DNA of 64,000 nucleotides from Colocasia esculenta (Eukaryota; Streptophyta; Magnoliopsida; Alismatales; Araceae): contig CM024760.1 in the NCBI GenBank assembly GCA_014218235.1, positions 10,458,049 through 10,522,048 of the forward strand, written 5' to 3'. The notes beneath the pieces are model-generated. The model searched no databases. It was not told where the DNA came from and saw only the letters and a list, made by a program, of their open reading frames with translations. This document shows, one piece after another, positions 1 through 11,500 of the stretch. The position numbers were made by a program, and so were the translations under genes. Within the stretch, counting starts at the first letter, position 1; every line of letters begins with the position of its first letter.

Positions 1-129
1 CAAGGGTTCGGTTCTTACGTTCTGCTACACCATTAGATTGAAGACTATATAGAGCAGTAACCTCATGAATTATACCAGAATCTTGATAAAACTTTTGAAA
101 CAAATTCGAGGCAAACTCTCCACCCCTAT
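1..129 (-). pseudogene. Ty1/copia pol fragment, distal integrase core
   Basis: Read on the minus strand, this segment continues an integrase core with the motif RGGEFASN followed by LQSNGVAERKNRTL, the classic copia block around the third catalytic residue (Glu in AERKNRT). It is the continuation of the integrase piece at 2764-3700, whose reading breaks at the RSDR motif. The two pieces are separated by the insertion at 130-2758. Reverse transcriptase and RNase H would lie to the left of the window. The element is therefore a 5' part of a copia polyprotein, interrupted and not functional as it stands. Confidence 0.8.
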
Positions 130-2758
130 TGGTCGCGCGACATAGTTGACTGTGCATTTTCGTTGTCCAAAGTTCCTCGCACAAGTCAATATGCGCACTT
201 CTTCTAAACTGTCTCACAAAATTAAAATAACAAAGATGAACTAGCATGGTGGTGAGAACAAGTCATATCCACGGAGAGACAGAATAGAACTTGATTTAAA
301 CTACTTTAACTTGAAATCATTCTAACGACAATGCATTAAATGTGAATGTGTAAACAACACTGATCAAATCCCGCACAATCTTGCCAGATCAAACTTAATG
401 AAATAACACGCAAAATTGAAATTAAAGAAACTTGATATCAATGTACCCTCATAGCTCGAGGGATGAGGAACAAAGAGGAAACAAATTGCACTAAGTTTCG
501 GAATAGCAAGAAGAATCCGACACTATACCCTCACAGCTCGAGGGATGAATTAGTAAGAAAACAGTAAAAGAAATGTAAATTGCAACTTCAACTCATGATC
601 TATCCAGAACATAGAGAGAATGAAATGGAAATACCAATGGATCAAATTCTGGAACACAAAAGAAATAAAATAGAGCATTCGATCTCCCAACACAGTAGCT
701 TGCATTACACAGAAAAAAAAAGGAAAAACTAGAATTCAGCTGCTATTAGAATTCCCACAGCTCATCCCTCGAATCCCTCACTGAGCATAGAAAAATGGAA
801 GAACAAAATCTTAAAAATTCCAAGCAAACATCTGGATCTCATCCCCTCACAGCAGCAGCTTACAGAAAATGGAAAGAAACTAAGAACCTAAAAAAAAATT
901 GAACTCTCAATTCTCTGAACTTTGAAATAATAGGAAAACTAAAATTTACTCAAAAGAATCAAACCAACCAATATATGCACTAAAGAAGAAATTAATAGCG
1001 AAAACCAAGAATCCTAACAATCCTCACAGAAGAGCAGGAACAAACCCTCCTAAAATGCTAAATTTAAAACCCCAAAACCAAGAACAGAACCCCCTCTGGA
1101 ATTCTCAACTCTCCGATCTGCTGAAGAAGATAAGTACGGGAAAAATGGCAAATAAAACTGGAATTCTGATCTAGCTAACCCCTTACAGCTCTGATGAAAG
1201 AAGAAAAGTCTCCAAAATCCCCAACTCGCCAACCCTCTGCTGAAAGAAAAATACAGAAATAAAATGTCTCTAAAATTTCACTGGCGAACCAGTCTCCTGG
1301 CCTTGCTCTGCAGAGCTCTCCTACAGATGCTCAAAGAGAAATTATCGAAATAAATGGCAGAAAATAGTAAAAACCTGAACTAGCAACATCAAGAACAACA
1401 GGAATTTACAGAAATCGACCCAAACAACTCCATGCTCTGCTGAAAGAAAGATTACAGAACTAAATGGCAGAAATAAAATCCTAAAATTTCACAGGTTAAG
1501 CTCGTCTCCCTCTCACATAGCTCTGCTAAAACAGAAAATACAAAAAAATAAATGGCAGACTAAAAATCTCTAAAATCTCTACTGGCTAAGCCCTCCCTCC
1601 TACAGATGCTAAAAACTCTCCAAGGTCTGATCTCCGGAAGAAAAGAAAAAATAAAACTAAAAATAAATGCTAAAATTCGAACCAGGGAACCCCCAGAGCA
1701 GGGGACCTTGGGGTCCTTAAATAGCCCTGGGCCTTCCTGCTTCCTGCCCCAGTCTGCACCAGGATCGCTAGCTTCAGCACACCTGCTCAGCGCACCAGGA
1801 TCGCCAGCTCTGCATCAGATGCCAACACGGCCGCCTTCACAGCTGTTCACACCCCGCCGTGCCTGTGCTGCTCTGCACGAACCCGGCCTTTACATCCGAT
1901 TCCGTACGCATCACACACCTTACACCCACGCCTCACACAGCAGATCCAACCGCATGCGCCAGCGCTGCGCATCGCACTGGCCTTCAGCAGTTGCCACCAT
2001 CACCAGCCGTACATCGCCAGCCCGCACCATGATCAAGCGCCGGCCGCACCGTGCTCAGCCCACCAGCGCACCGCGCCTCCTCCAGCGCCAGCTCCTGGGC
2101 ACCATCTACGCAGCGCCCGCACATACATAGCCCATCTCTTGCATGCATCGCGCCAAGGCCCAGCTCCCTCTTCCCGCCTTCTGGTCATGTTCCGCCTGAG
2201 CCATGCCGCCCCCATCTGGCCTCCTCTCTCAGCACAAACCGCCTAGCTTCTGCTTCAGCAGCTTCTCACACCCGCCCAGCCTGCACATCTGCCCCAAATC
2301 CGCTTCCAGGAGCTTCCAACAATCTGGTTAAAATAAAAGATTTAAAATGAGAGAAATGGTATTGGTGTAATGTGTCCACGGTAGTAAAATGAAATATTGA
2401 CATAATAGACTTATGAAAGGGGGGATATGCGGCATGATGGTAGTGGTGGGGGTGGTTTATTAAAATTTATTTAAAAAATCTAATTTAAAAACTAATATTT
2501 GAAAAAAACCACAGATTGTTTATATACAATGTAAAAAAGAAAATATATTTTTTTATTAGTCAAATTATTTAAAAGGTATTGACATTATTAAATGAAAATC
2601 TAGCTATTGTGTTCTAGTCGAAAATTTTACTAATATGTTCAAAAACTTATTTAGAGATGAAATGAAAATTAAACTCAAACTGCACATTATTTACAGATAA
2701 AAGATGTCTAAAATTACTATATGTATGAAATTTAACACGAAAAATTGTGTCGTTGTCA
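130..2758 (-). mobile_element. LTR-like insertion (probable solo LTR) in copia integrase
   Basis: The insert is bounded by TG and CA and flanked by the exact 5-bp direct repeat CCTAT (125-129 and 2759-2763). This is the signature of LTR-retrotransposon integration. Removing it brings the two halves of the copia integrase together at the RSDRGGEF motif. On the minus strand it starts TGACAACGACAC and ends GTCGCGCGACCA. I see no gag or pol coding and no second terminal copy, so a 2.6-kb solo LTR, or a non-coding derivative, is the best reading. The family is not recognised. Part of the interior (about 1700-2340) is GC-rich and open in several frames, with no protein I recognise. Confidence 0.65.
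1180..1620. repeat. Degenerate tandem repeats inside the LTR-like insertion
   Basis: Four or five diverged copies of an irregular unit of about 80-100 bp are visible. Each has a 'ctctgctgaaaga' or 'cagatgctcaaag' head followed by 'aaataaatggcag' and 'ctaaaat' blocks. A second small direct repeat (a 'ccctcatagctcgaggga' block) occurs near 447 and 528. No coding function is evident. Confidence 0.45.
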
Positions 2759-2763
2759 CCTAT

Positions 2764-3700
2764 CAGACCTTAACCTCTTAATGGATTTATTTGTTTGATT
2801 TTCAGCTTCAGATTTAAAAACCACAAATTTATCTAAAGCTTCATCCTTCGTTTTCAGCAAATAAACATAACAATAACAAGAGCAATCATCAATAAAAGTA
2901 ATAAAATATCTTTTATGATCTCTTGTTATTACGCCATTAAACTCCCAACAATCAATATGAATCAAATCCAAAATATCAGAATTTCTATCAACTGATTTGA
3001 ATGGTTTACGAGGTTGTTTATATTGCACATAAATTTCACATTTTTTCTTAGCATATATAGCATGCGTAGGAATCATGTCAAGATTCATCATTCTTTTCAC
3101 TGTATTAAAATTAACATGACCTAATCTATCATGCCACACATCACAAGATTCAACATTATAGGAATAACCAACATCAAAAGTATCACTAGATTTATTTAAA
3201 GAAACACATTCAACATTAAGTTTAAATAAACTTTCATGAAGATAACCCTTTCCAATAAAGATTCCTAAATGTAATAGTACAACTTTATTACATTTAAATA
3301 TTAACTCATAACCAGCACAAACTAATTTAGAACCGCTAATCAAATTCCGTCGGACCGCTGGAACATGATGCACCTCATGTAGTGACAGGACCTTTCCTGA
3401 GGTAAACCTCAAGTCAACACATCCCATCCCAAACACCCTGGTTGCAGAATGGTTCCCCATGGTCACGGAAGCACCTTCAATTACTTGATAAGTAAGGAAG
3501 GCAGAGCGATCAGCACAACAATGCACATTAGCACATGTATCAACCAACCATTCATTAGGTTGATAAATCAAATTTAGTTTGGGGTTAAAGGAAACAAACC
3601 CATCGCTGGTGCCAGCACTAGCAGTCATAACATTGACTTGTGCCTTGGTGTTGGGCACATGTGGAAATGAAATTTTTTTAAATTTTCCTTAAAATCTTTT
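2764..3700 (-). pseudogene. Ty1/copia protease, GAG-pre-integrase and integrase fragment
   Basis: The minus-strand frame contains, in order, an aspartic protease site (WLVDTCANVH, with DTC in place of the usual DTG/DSG), the GAG-pre-integrase block (VWHDRLGHVN), and the start of the integrase core (DLIHIDCWEFNG, then FITFIDDCSCYCYVYLLK). This is the standard Ty1/copia order. The frame ends at 2756-2763, where an insertion cuts the RSDRGGEF motif. Upstream the same frame stays open to about 3717, where a different sequence begins. The Gly-to-Cys change next to the catalytic Asp, and the two insertions, indicate a dead copy. Confidence 0.85.
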
Positions 3701-3716
3701 TTGTTCTTTTTTATCA

Positions 3717-6676
3717 TGTTGTCTCATGTTCTCATGGATGCATGCGTATTGCCAATCCAAGTCCCGTCGGATGCTACACGAGCAATGGTGACGTGAGATG
3801 AATCAACAATTCGCACAGCGCGGGCGTGCCAGTCACCGAAGTGATAACCAAATGGTTTGCCTCCGAGAGTCGGAGGGCTTTAAGTCTATTGTGCGCGCCG
3901 TTTGACTTCGTCAAACGAAAGTGAGTGGTCGGGTCCTGGACCAAAATCCCGTCGTTGCCTGAGCGCAACGACGTTAATTACATCTCTTTTAGAAAGAGAA
4001 AACCCTTGATTAATCGCCAGATTAGAAAGCCTCGTGACCTTAAAACGGGACATCCGATAAAGGGTGCGAAGCATGATTGAACTGAAATATTAGGGAGCAA
4101 GATGAACGCCTAATCGAACCCATTAGACCTTTCACTCAACCCGCTACCCAATCTCTTTGTCTATTCACTTATTGGTCCTCTTTACCACGAAAAGGTTCAA
4201 TTCGACCCTTTAAATCCATTTGAGAAAGATAATTTTGAAAAGGGTGGTCTCTTTGACTTTTTGTTGAAAATAGATACAATTTGGTCTTTTGTTAAAAATC
4301 ATTTCAATTTGATTCCTTTTTTGTTGTAGAACATGTGATGATCATTTATTTGTTTAGGAAGATTTGGTTTGACTCTTTTGTGCATGGTGATGCAATCTTT
4401 TACGACTTGAGAAAAGGTCTAATTTGATCTCTTGCTCTTTTGGAAAACATGGGGGGTGACTTTTGATTTGCTTGAAAAAGGGTTTGAATTAGTCCTTTAT
4501 TCTCTTGCAAGATATGAGACGATCATTGCCATTTGGAGAAGGGGATTTGATTTGACCCTTCAATCTTTTGTAAAACATGAAGTGGTCTTTTACTCTTTGC
4601 TTGAAAGGGGTTCAATTTATCTTTGCGATTATTTTTATCATTAAATGATTTTAATTTGCTGTTTGGGTCTTTTGAGCATTTGGAACGTTGTTCTATTCGT
4701 TCGGCGGAGCTCATTGGCTCAACGCACTTCGCAAACGACTTCGATTCAGCGCAGCGGGCAGTAGAGACTGAGTCGGCGCAACCCTGCTGAAGTCATAGAC
4801 ATCATTGAATCGGCGCTCGTTTGCAACGTTACCAATTCAATTGGAAGCTAATAACCTCTTTTAAGGGTTTTGCGCCAACTCAACCCCCCGCGGGGAAAAT
4901 TCGGCAGCATTTCCCCTTATCGTGGTCGATAAAGGGGAAAGCGCGATGCTCATCCACCACAAGTGGAGATGGCACCAAAAGAGAGAGTATACATCGTAGA
5001 ACGACGTAACTCCAATGGCACATGACCCTGATCCCCTAGGTATGCCTACGGAGATCCGGGCAGTGTCATGACCAAACAACCCACGGGACGGTATGAGTAG
5101 CGTGTGGACCCACCCGTCCGGACATAGACATTATATTGTCCAACCCGGGGGTGTGGATGGGTCTTACATTGGTCATTCAACTGTTGATTAGCTAGCATCG
5201 TATGGAGCAATGACTTTTTTTTTTGCTCATGCAACTTCAGCCAACATGATGGCCAGGACGTCGAATCGGCGCAGCTCTGCTCTGGTCTTACAAGACTGCC
5301 AGAACCAGTGCCAGGCCGAATCGGCGCAGCCAACCAGCTGAGCAAGGGATGGAAACCGCCTCTCTCCTAGAACACCCTTGCTCATGGCAGGGATGATCTC
5401 GGAGTTTGAGATGGCATTGTAACCCTTTGCTTGGTGGGCTAAACAAAGAGATCTAGGCATTATTTGCCCAATCCCCTTGATTAGCAAAATGGAGCTTTTG
5501 AGGGACTATTCGGTGTTGGCTTGAAATGCACATCAATGGGGGCTAAAAACCGCAATGAGGGTGGTCTATTGAGAGGGGCGAACCAGGTTTGATGATCTCC
5601 TTGAAAGGGTCTTTTGGAAATGGTGTTTAGGCAAGAGAAACATGAGCATTACTTGCTCACTCTCTTGACTAATACCAAAGGGCATGCATCAGCCACTATG
5701 GGGGCTCTTGAAGGGCTGTTAGAACAGTGAAAGACTGGTCTCTTGCAGACCCAAAACAGCGGAGATATGGTCTTTTGAAGAGGGAAACGAGATGGGGACA
5801 AGGATGTATTGCATGAGAGGTAAGGCCTTGCACCCCCATGCCCTCATTTATTGAGGTATGGAGAGGCTAGGGACCCCCCTTTTGGCCTATTGGGGATGAG
5901 CAGGTACACCGTGTAGTAGGTGGCCTCTTCCATCCCGAGACCCTTTGTCCATACAAAAGAAAGAGAGCTTTGTTAAAAAACAACTTGCATAGAAGAGGAG
6001 AAGAATATGCATTGAATGCTAAGCACATAGTCTATTTCATTAAAAAAGGATGAGAAGATACAAGGTTTGCAAAGGAACCAAAGGAAAGAGGGGGAAAGAA
6101 ACCAACATGGGTGACCCTTGCTCTCTCTTCTCACTTGATGTGACAAGACAAGAAGAAGAAAAAGGAAAATGCTCTCTCCCTCTTCCCTTCCCACCTCACA
6201 TTTCTCTTCTCTCTCTTTTCTTCTTTCTTCTTCATGGGTAGAAAGGTTGAGTAGGGAAAACGCAGGGGCTCCTCCTTGCTTCTTGCTGCTGGTTGCTTCA
6301 GAAAACCAGAAAAGAACCTCCCTCTTCTTCCCCTCTTGGCCCTTCTACGTAACCCCCTTTGCTGGCCCCCTTTCCCCAGCCTTCTAAAGGGAAGAGAGTG
6401 GCCAAAAACAGGCCCAACCAGCCCTCTGCGCAGCAAGGGTGGCAGACCACCTTTTACCATTTTTAGTACTCCCTTTTGGGAGGTGTTACAAATGCTTACT
6501 CTCACCCCCACTTTTAGGATGAGATAAGGGTTGATTTCAGATGGGCCTTGGTGGCCTTTTGAATGGGCCTTTTGGCTCTCTTTTGCACAGCCCATGAGGG
6601 GCTAAAATCGGTGCTGGCGGGCTGAGTAATGGGCTGGCGGCTTTAGGCCCATTAGCGAAATAGGGTGTCCACAACA
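3717..6676 (-). mobile_element. Candidate long LTR inserted between copia gag and protease
   Basis: This ~3-kb block separates the copia zinc knuckle (ends near 6710) from the protease region (starts near 3700). On the minus strand it begins TGTTGTGGACACC and ends GAGACAACA, giving TG...CA ends with short inverted tips. It contains imperfect internal repeats, including a 'ttgatttgac-cttttg' run (4180-4680) and a repeated GAATCGGCGCAG motif (5280 and 5318, with a variant near 4773). No gag or pol domain is visible. I could not find a clean target duplication, so the boundaries are approximate. Long LTRs of Tat/Ogre-type elements are one possibility. Confidence 0.4.
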
Positions 6677-6689
6677 CATTGCCTTAGTT

Positions 6690-7540
6690 CTTCTTCTTGT
6701 CCTTTCACTCAGAACAGAACTTGGCAAAATGTCCAACTTGTCCACAAGCCCAGCACGACTTAGTTCCATCCTTCTTTTGAATCTTTTGTTTGGGTTTCAT
6801 TTTGTTCTTCATTTTCTGATTTTTGAATTTCTTCTTCTTATCCGAAGAGGTTACCACCACATTTGCCTTTGGAGTAAAATCCACATGCATCCCCTTATCA
6901 TCATCCTTCTGTTGCTTCTGATGTTCTTCCTCGATATTTAAAGTAATCATCAAATCTTCTAGAGAGATTTTACCTCTTCTATGTTTCAATGTCATGCCAA
7001 AATCTTCCCAACTCAGAGACAACTTCTCGATGATAGACAATACCTGAAGTTTCTCGGGCAAAGGCATATCTCCCTCAGCAAGACCATGAATCAAAATCTG
7101 GAACTCATGGGTCTGCTCAACCACAAATTTTTCCTCAACCATCTTAAAATTCAAGAACTTCCCCACAGTGTACTTCTCTAAACCAGAATCCTCAGAGTTG
7201 TATTTTTTATCCAACGATTTCCATAACTCTTTGGACGAAGTTGTGGAGCAGTACACATCAAATAGTGCATCGGAGAGGGTAGACATGATTCTCCCATATG
7301 GCAGAGATAATCCTTCTGTTTAAAACTCTCTATGGCAGCACTACGGGCAGGTTTCTCTTCATCAGTCGAAGGAGGATCTGATTCTATAACAGAGAAAAGC
7401 CCTAGCGTAGTAAGCCAAAATTTCATCCGCTGTTGCCAACGTCTGAAGTTCTGCTCGGAAAACCTCTCGGGCTTGGCGCTAGCCTCATCAAACCCCGATG
7501 CCTTAACATTCACCATGTCTATTAATGCAATATATTCTCT
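6690..7540 (-). pseudogene. Ty1/copia gag with zinc knuckle, frameshifted
   Basis: Reading on the minus strand from about 7520, the gag starts MVNVKASGFDEAS and continues through FRRWQQRMKFWL, a typical copia gag (UBN2-like) N terminus. Near 7290-7300 the reading moves to another frame, where gag continues as STLSDALFDVY and LWKSLDKKY. It ends with a CCHC zinc knuckle, CWACGQVGHFAKFC, near 6710-6750. The frame change in the short overlap at 7178-7286 indicates a one-base indel. A stop follows the knuckle. This is the 5' end of the same broken element whose protease and integrase lie at 2764-3700. Confidence 0.8.
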
Positions 7541-7579
7541 AAAATTGTAAGAAAACCGCAACAAGGATGTAAGCAATAG

Positions 7580-8411
7580 ACAGATAATGCTTTCACAAAG
7601 ATCAGAAATGTTTATCTGGTTGAAGCGCCGGCGTGCCGACTGTCTTCAGAGAATATATTACTGCCCTACGGTGCAGAGGCTCGCTGGCAAAATCCTCTCA
7701 AGATTCGACAACCACTCGCGGCGTTCGTAGGTGCACTCCAACACGAACGTCGCCCACGGAATCAACCTCAGATCGCCTCAGAAGAAGCCACAGGACAAGC
7801 ACAACACGCAGCGGAACAGAGCACGGGACGAAGCAGAAAGACAACGCTTGGAGCAGCAAGAACGCGCACAGCGGAACAGAGGCCCGCACACGCCTCAGGA
7901 ACAGCAAAGACCACACCAGACAGAAGTTTGTCGTTCACGCACGGGAAGAAGAAAATGTAGACGACGTTTCATTTTCCCAAAAACCGTCCGTCTTTTACCA
8001 CGCGAGAGAGAGAGGAAGAACCAGCGAAACGAAGCCGCTGCTTTGTTTTTCCAAAAAATGGGAAAATGGAATCCGAGAAAACGAAACCAGCAAAAGGAGA
8101 AATAAAAGTAAAAATGCAAGAGGCAAAACCAAGCTGGGTCCGCCAGTGCGAGGCCCACGGGCCGGGGATCTGTATCCTCCCTGCGCGCGACGCGCCCGAT
8201 TAAAGGGTTTCCGGCTCGGTCCCCCCAGAACCACTTGATTTGGGCTCGGCCCACGCGTGCTTGTAAATCCCCTTAACATATCTAAGTATGTAAAAACAGA
8301 TCTCGTATTTAAGGTCTTCAAACTTCCTTAGATATCTAATATGGGACAAAACAAATACACACACTACCACACATGGAGAAATACTTGAATTCAAAAACAT
8401 AAATCCAACAC
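7580..8411 (-). mobile_element. Probable 5' LTR and leader of the copia element
   Basis: The stretch lies upstream (minus strand) of the copia gag. Its outer end at 8411 reads TGTTGGATTT on the minus strand, a common copia LTR start. The inner LTR end and the primer-binding site could not be fixed by eye. The second LTR would lie to the left of the window. Open frames here (for example 7633-8238) have no recognisable domain and I do not treat them as genes. Confidence 0.4.
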
Positions 8412-9713
8412 TATATCCGTCAAGTTGTGGTTCATTTGGAGGCACCCTACCCCTCCGTAAAACTCACTCGCTCCATTCGTGTAGTTTGAGAGCACGGTAT
8501 CCCCCACCGTGAGGTCGCTAATGCAAATCGCGGTGCCGACTCATGGAACTCTGTGCGACGGCCAGCACTAGATCTCCCCGATCCGGATCTCCTGTGGGTG
8601 TGTGGGTTTGCCATGTTTGTAAGGACCGTGGGTTCCTTGGCTCTCTAACTTGCCAAGCTTTGTTTGCACTGGGCTTTGACGTCTACTTGGAGCGTCGGTG
8701 CAGATATCTGTGTCGACCTTACCTACTCTGCGCTTCCTTGTTGTACTGGTTACTTGTGTGAATGAAATGACCCTAGTTTCATTGTAAAAAAGAATTAAGG
8801 TACGTAAGTTCGACGGTGGAATGCACCCATGTAGTGGGAAGGCCCAGCAAGGTCAAGTCAACCGAGAAGAAATCAATTTGCGGGAGAGAGAGAGAGAGAG
8901 AGATGAACTGTATGTGGAAGTGTGGAACCCTTCTTGTACTCCTTCCATGTGGATGGCTGGGAACTGTGAATGGGCTCCATCTACGTACGGTACTCCCAAC
9001 AGCCTTCATGATATGGGGATCAGGTTGTGTTTGATCTCGGCGAAGGAGATTGGCACGTACGGGAAGGGTTCACGAATCATGGTGGAGGTTGGCCTCTCCT
9101 TATAAGTGGGAGTTGGGATATTCCCCAGCCTCGTTAGCAGCTGGAACCTAACGTACGAAAACGAGAGCATAACCACAATATCTTTTCTGGAGGAGGGCCA
9201 ACATTATAAATTTATATAATCCCTTCGCCGCCCTTCTTTGTCTGCAGTTTGCTCCCCTGTTAGGGCACAAATCGGACATTTCTGACGTGGGGAGCCAATC
9301 TTTGCCTTCCATGCTTCGACTCGGGTCTCACAAGTGGAAGCAGCTACTGGTTTGAACTTGGCATGCATGGTTTACCCCACTGCTTTGGAGGATGTCCCCG
9401 GAATAACTCATCTTTGTTTTAGTATTTAGTACTAGAACATGTAATTTGGGTTAGGTTAGAAGTTTATCTGTATTAAACCTGCGTACGTTTTATGTTCCAT
9501 AATTGGGTCGATCGGCAGAATAAACCTAGACCTCCCAAATAATTCGCTGAATAATTAAAGAAAATCTATCAAATTTATCCGAACAGCAAGCTCTCCTTTT
9601 AAATTAAACTAATTACTTCTCCTAAATTAAACTATCTTAACATGTTTCTATCCTCCAATCAAAGTGGAGTAGTGTTTCGGGTTGCTCGAGTCCCATGGCC
9701 ACAAAGCAGGGAA
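8412..9713. other. Spacer without supported gene; GA microsatellite
   Basis: No gene could be supported. A (GA)n run lies at about 8884-8903. The stretch 8470-8760 has a coding-like base composition and short open frames but no recognisable domain, so it may be decayed gene or transposon sequence. Confidence 0.5.
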
Positions 9714-10809
9714 GTGTGTCCACGGGAAACGAGCCGATACGTTCGACGAGTAGTTAGAATCTCGACTCGATAAAATTTCGGTCTGATTCGTTTATTTAAT
9801 TAATGAGCTAAATTTGAACAAAAAAAAAACTCGATTAATAAACGAGCCGAGTTCGAACACATGTGAACTCGGCTCGATTATACTCGTGAACAGTTCATTT
9901 AAGAGCTCGTTTAAATACTCGTTAAGAACTTGTCTAAGTATTCGCTAACACTTCGTTTAAATATTTTTTAAATATAATAAGTATATATTGATATAAAAAT
10001 ATTTATTTGTTCTTACACAATTATTATTACAATATAAAATATTTATGAGGGCTTAAATGTCATTGACTAAATTCACAGTGTATATACACAAATTATGCAA
10101 ATGAATGTATATACACAAATTATTTAAATAGGGGCATGAACACAAAAATTAGTCTTACAAGATCTCCCAACATACCAACATATCAAGCATCTTCTTCCTC
10201 TCGAGACCGACCTACGCAGTTGGTGAGTCCCCCAGTGGGGCTGAGGGCCGCGTTGTTGGCCATTGGCATCTCTGGCGACCACTGTGGACCATCCGTCAGT
10301 GGCAGACGGTGCTCTCAGCGGCCGCAATACCATCACTGACGATGCAGAAAGGGGGTTCTAGGCGGTGTGCAAAGGGGAGTTGCAGCACCGCCTCTACCTT
10401 GTCGCGCACCAACCCCCTCCCTTGTAGTATCTATCTATTAATCTTATATTGTTTGTGACAAATTATGAATATATTTCAAACATTATATTAGAATAGTTCA
10501 ATTAAGTAACTTATCAAAATTATTGAGATATAAGCTTGAAATAAGATAAATTTAGGTCTTATATATGAACGATCAATTTTTTACTTATAGATTGGATTGG
10601 ACTTACTTATATATATGAATTCGCAAATTCAATTAAACCCGTTAAGATACTCGTTAAGGGTTCGAGTTCAAAAGTATTTAAACGAGTCGAATTTGAACAG
10701 ACATTTTCAATATTCGATATAACTTGAGCTCGGCTGGAACTTAATTAAAAATTAATGAACAGAGTTTCAACAACATATTACTCGGCTCGACTCGACTCGT
10801 TTACACTCT
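9714..10809. mobile_element. hAT-like non-autonomous element (GAGCCGAG type)
   Basis: The left edge reads GTGTCCACGGGAAACGAGCC. The right edge, read on the minus strand, is GTGTAAACGAGTCGAGTC. Both are followed inward by repeated GAGCCGAG or CTCGGCTCG motifs and 'tcgttaa' repeats in inverted arrangement. Such termini are typical of hAT-related MITE or foldback elements in plants. A GC-rich core (about 10195-10430) without coding sits between the arms. I found no clear 8-bp target duplication, so class and ends are tentative. Confidence 0.45.
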
Positions 10810-10978
10810 TAATTAACAGTCGCGCACGAGTGTGGTGGTCACTTCCTTCCACCCAAGCCCATCAACAAAGCTCGCGTAGCCCATGACGAAACGAACTGGC
10901 ACTGCATTGTCCTAGGGCATCATCTGTCCTCGGACGACCATCTCCAGCGTCCTCGAAGACACTTGCCCTGCTCGGGGG

Positions 10979-11500
10979 TAGAACAGTCTTCGTGGTTATC
11001 GAGCATGCACCAGGTTCGTCTTCCCCCAACAGGCAACCTGCTCGAGATCTACAGTCAAGGCCTCCCGAGCAACCTCTTCGTGACAGCGACGGTTACAACT
11101 GCCGCGGGCCACGCGCCCCACTATCAAGAGGCGCATTAACTGCAAAGTATTCCAATGGACATATAGACGTATAACCCCTCGTTACATGTGTCAATCAAGG
11201 CGCCCTTCCAGACATGATCCGGAGATGTTACATCCGTTTGTCTCAGCATCCATGCCTATAAAAGACACATGTATAGTGACATGCAGAGGTATGTTCACAC
11301 TCACGTAAACACGTCTCACACACGAGAATTCTCATCCTCTCCAGTCACCTACTGACTTAGGCATCGGAGGGTTCTCCCCAGTTCTTCAACCGGGCCTCCC
11401 TGACGTCTCTCTGATGAGTGCAGGTCTTCGTCCATCACCGACGTTCATTTCCTTCCTTCTCGAGGTGCAAGCTTGACAGGCTCTGGCCCAGTAAAAGAAA
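10979..11500 (+). repeat. Probable LTR relic
   Basis: The segment has the order seen in gypsy-type LTRs: GC-rich U3-like DNA, a TATA motif (CTATAAAAGA near 11253), then the block CTGACTTAGGCATCGGAGGG near 11352 that often occurs in plant gypsy LTRs downstream of the transcription start. No internal retrotransposon coding adjoins it and the ends were not located. Confidence 0.4.

Noticed and set aside
1606..2130. 174-codon open frame in the LTR-like insertion
   Set aside because: No recognisable domain, Pro/Ser/Ala-rich from GC-rich DNA, with overlapping frames of similar quality.
7633..8238. 201-codon open frame upstream of copia gag
   Set aside because: It lies in the probable LTR/leader on the opposite strand, has low-complexity Arg/Ser/Thr composition and no domain.
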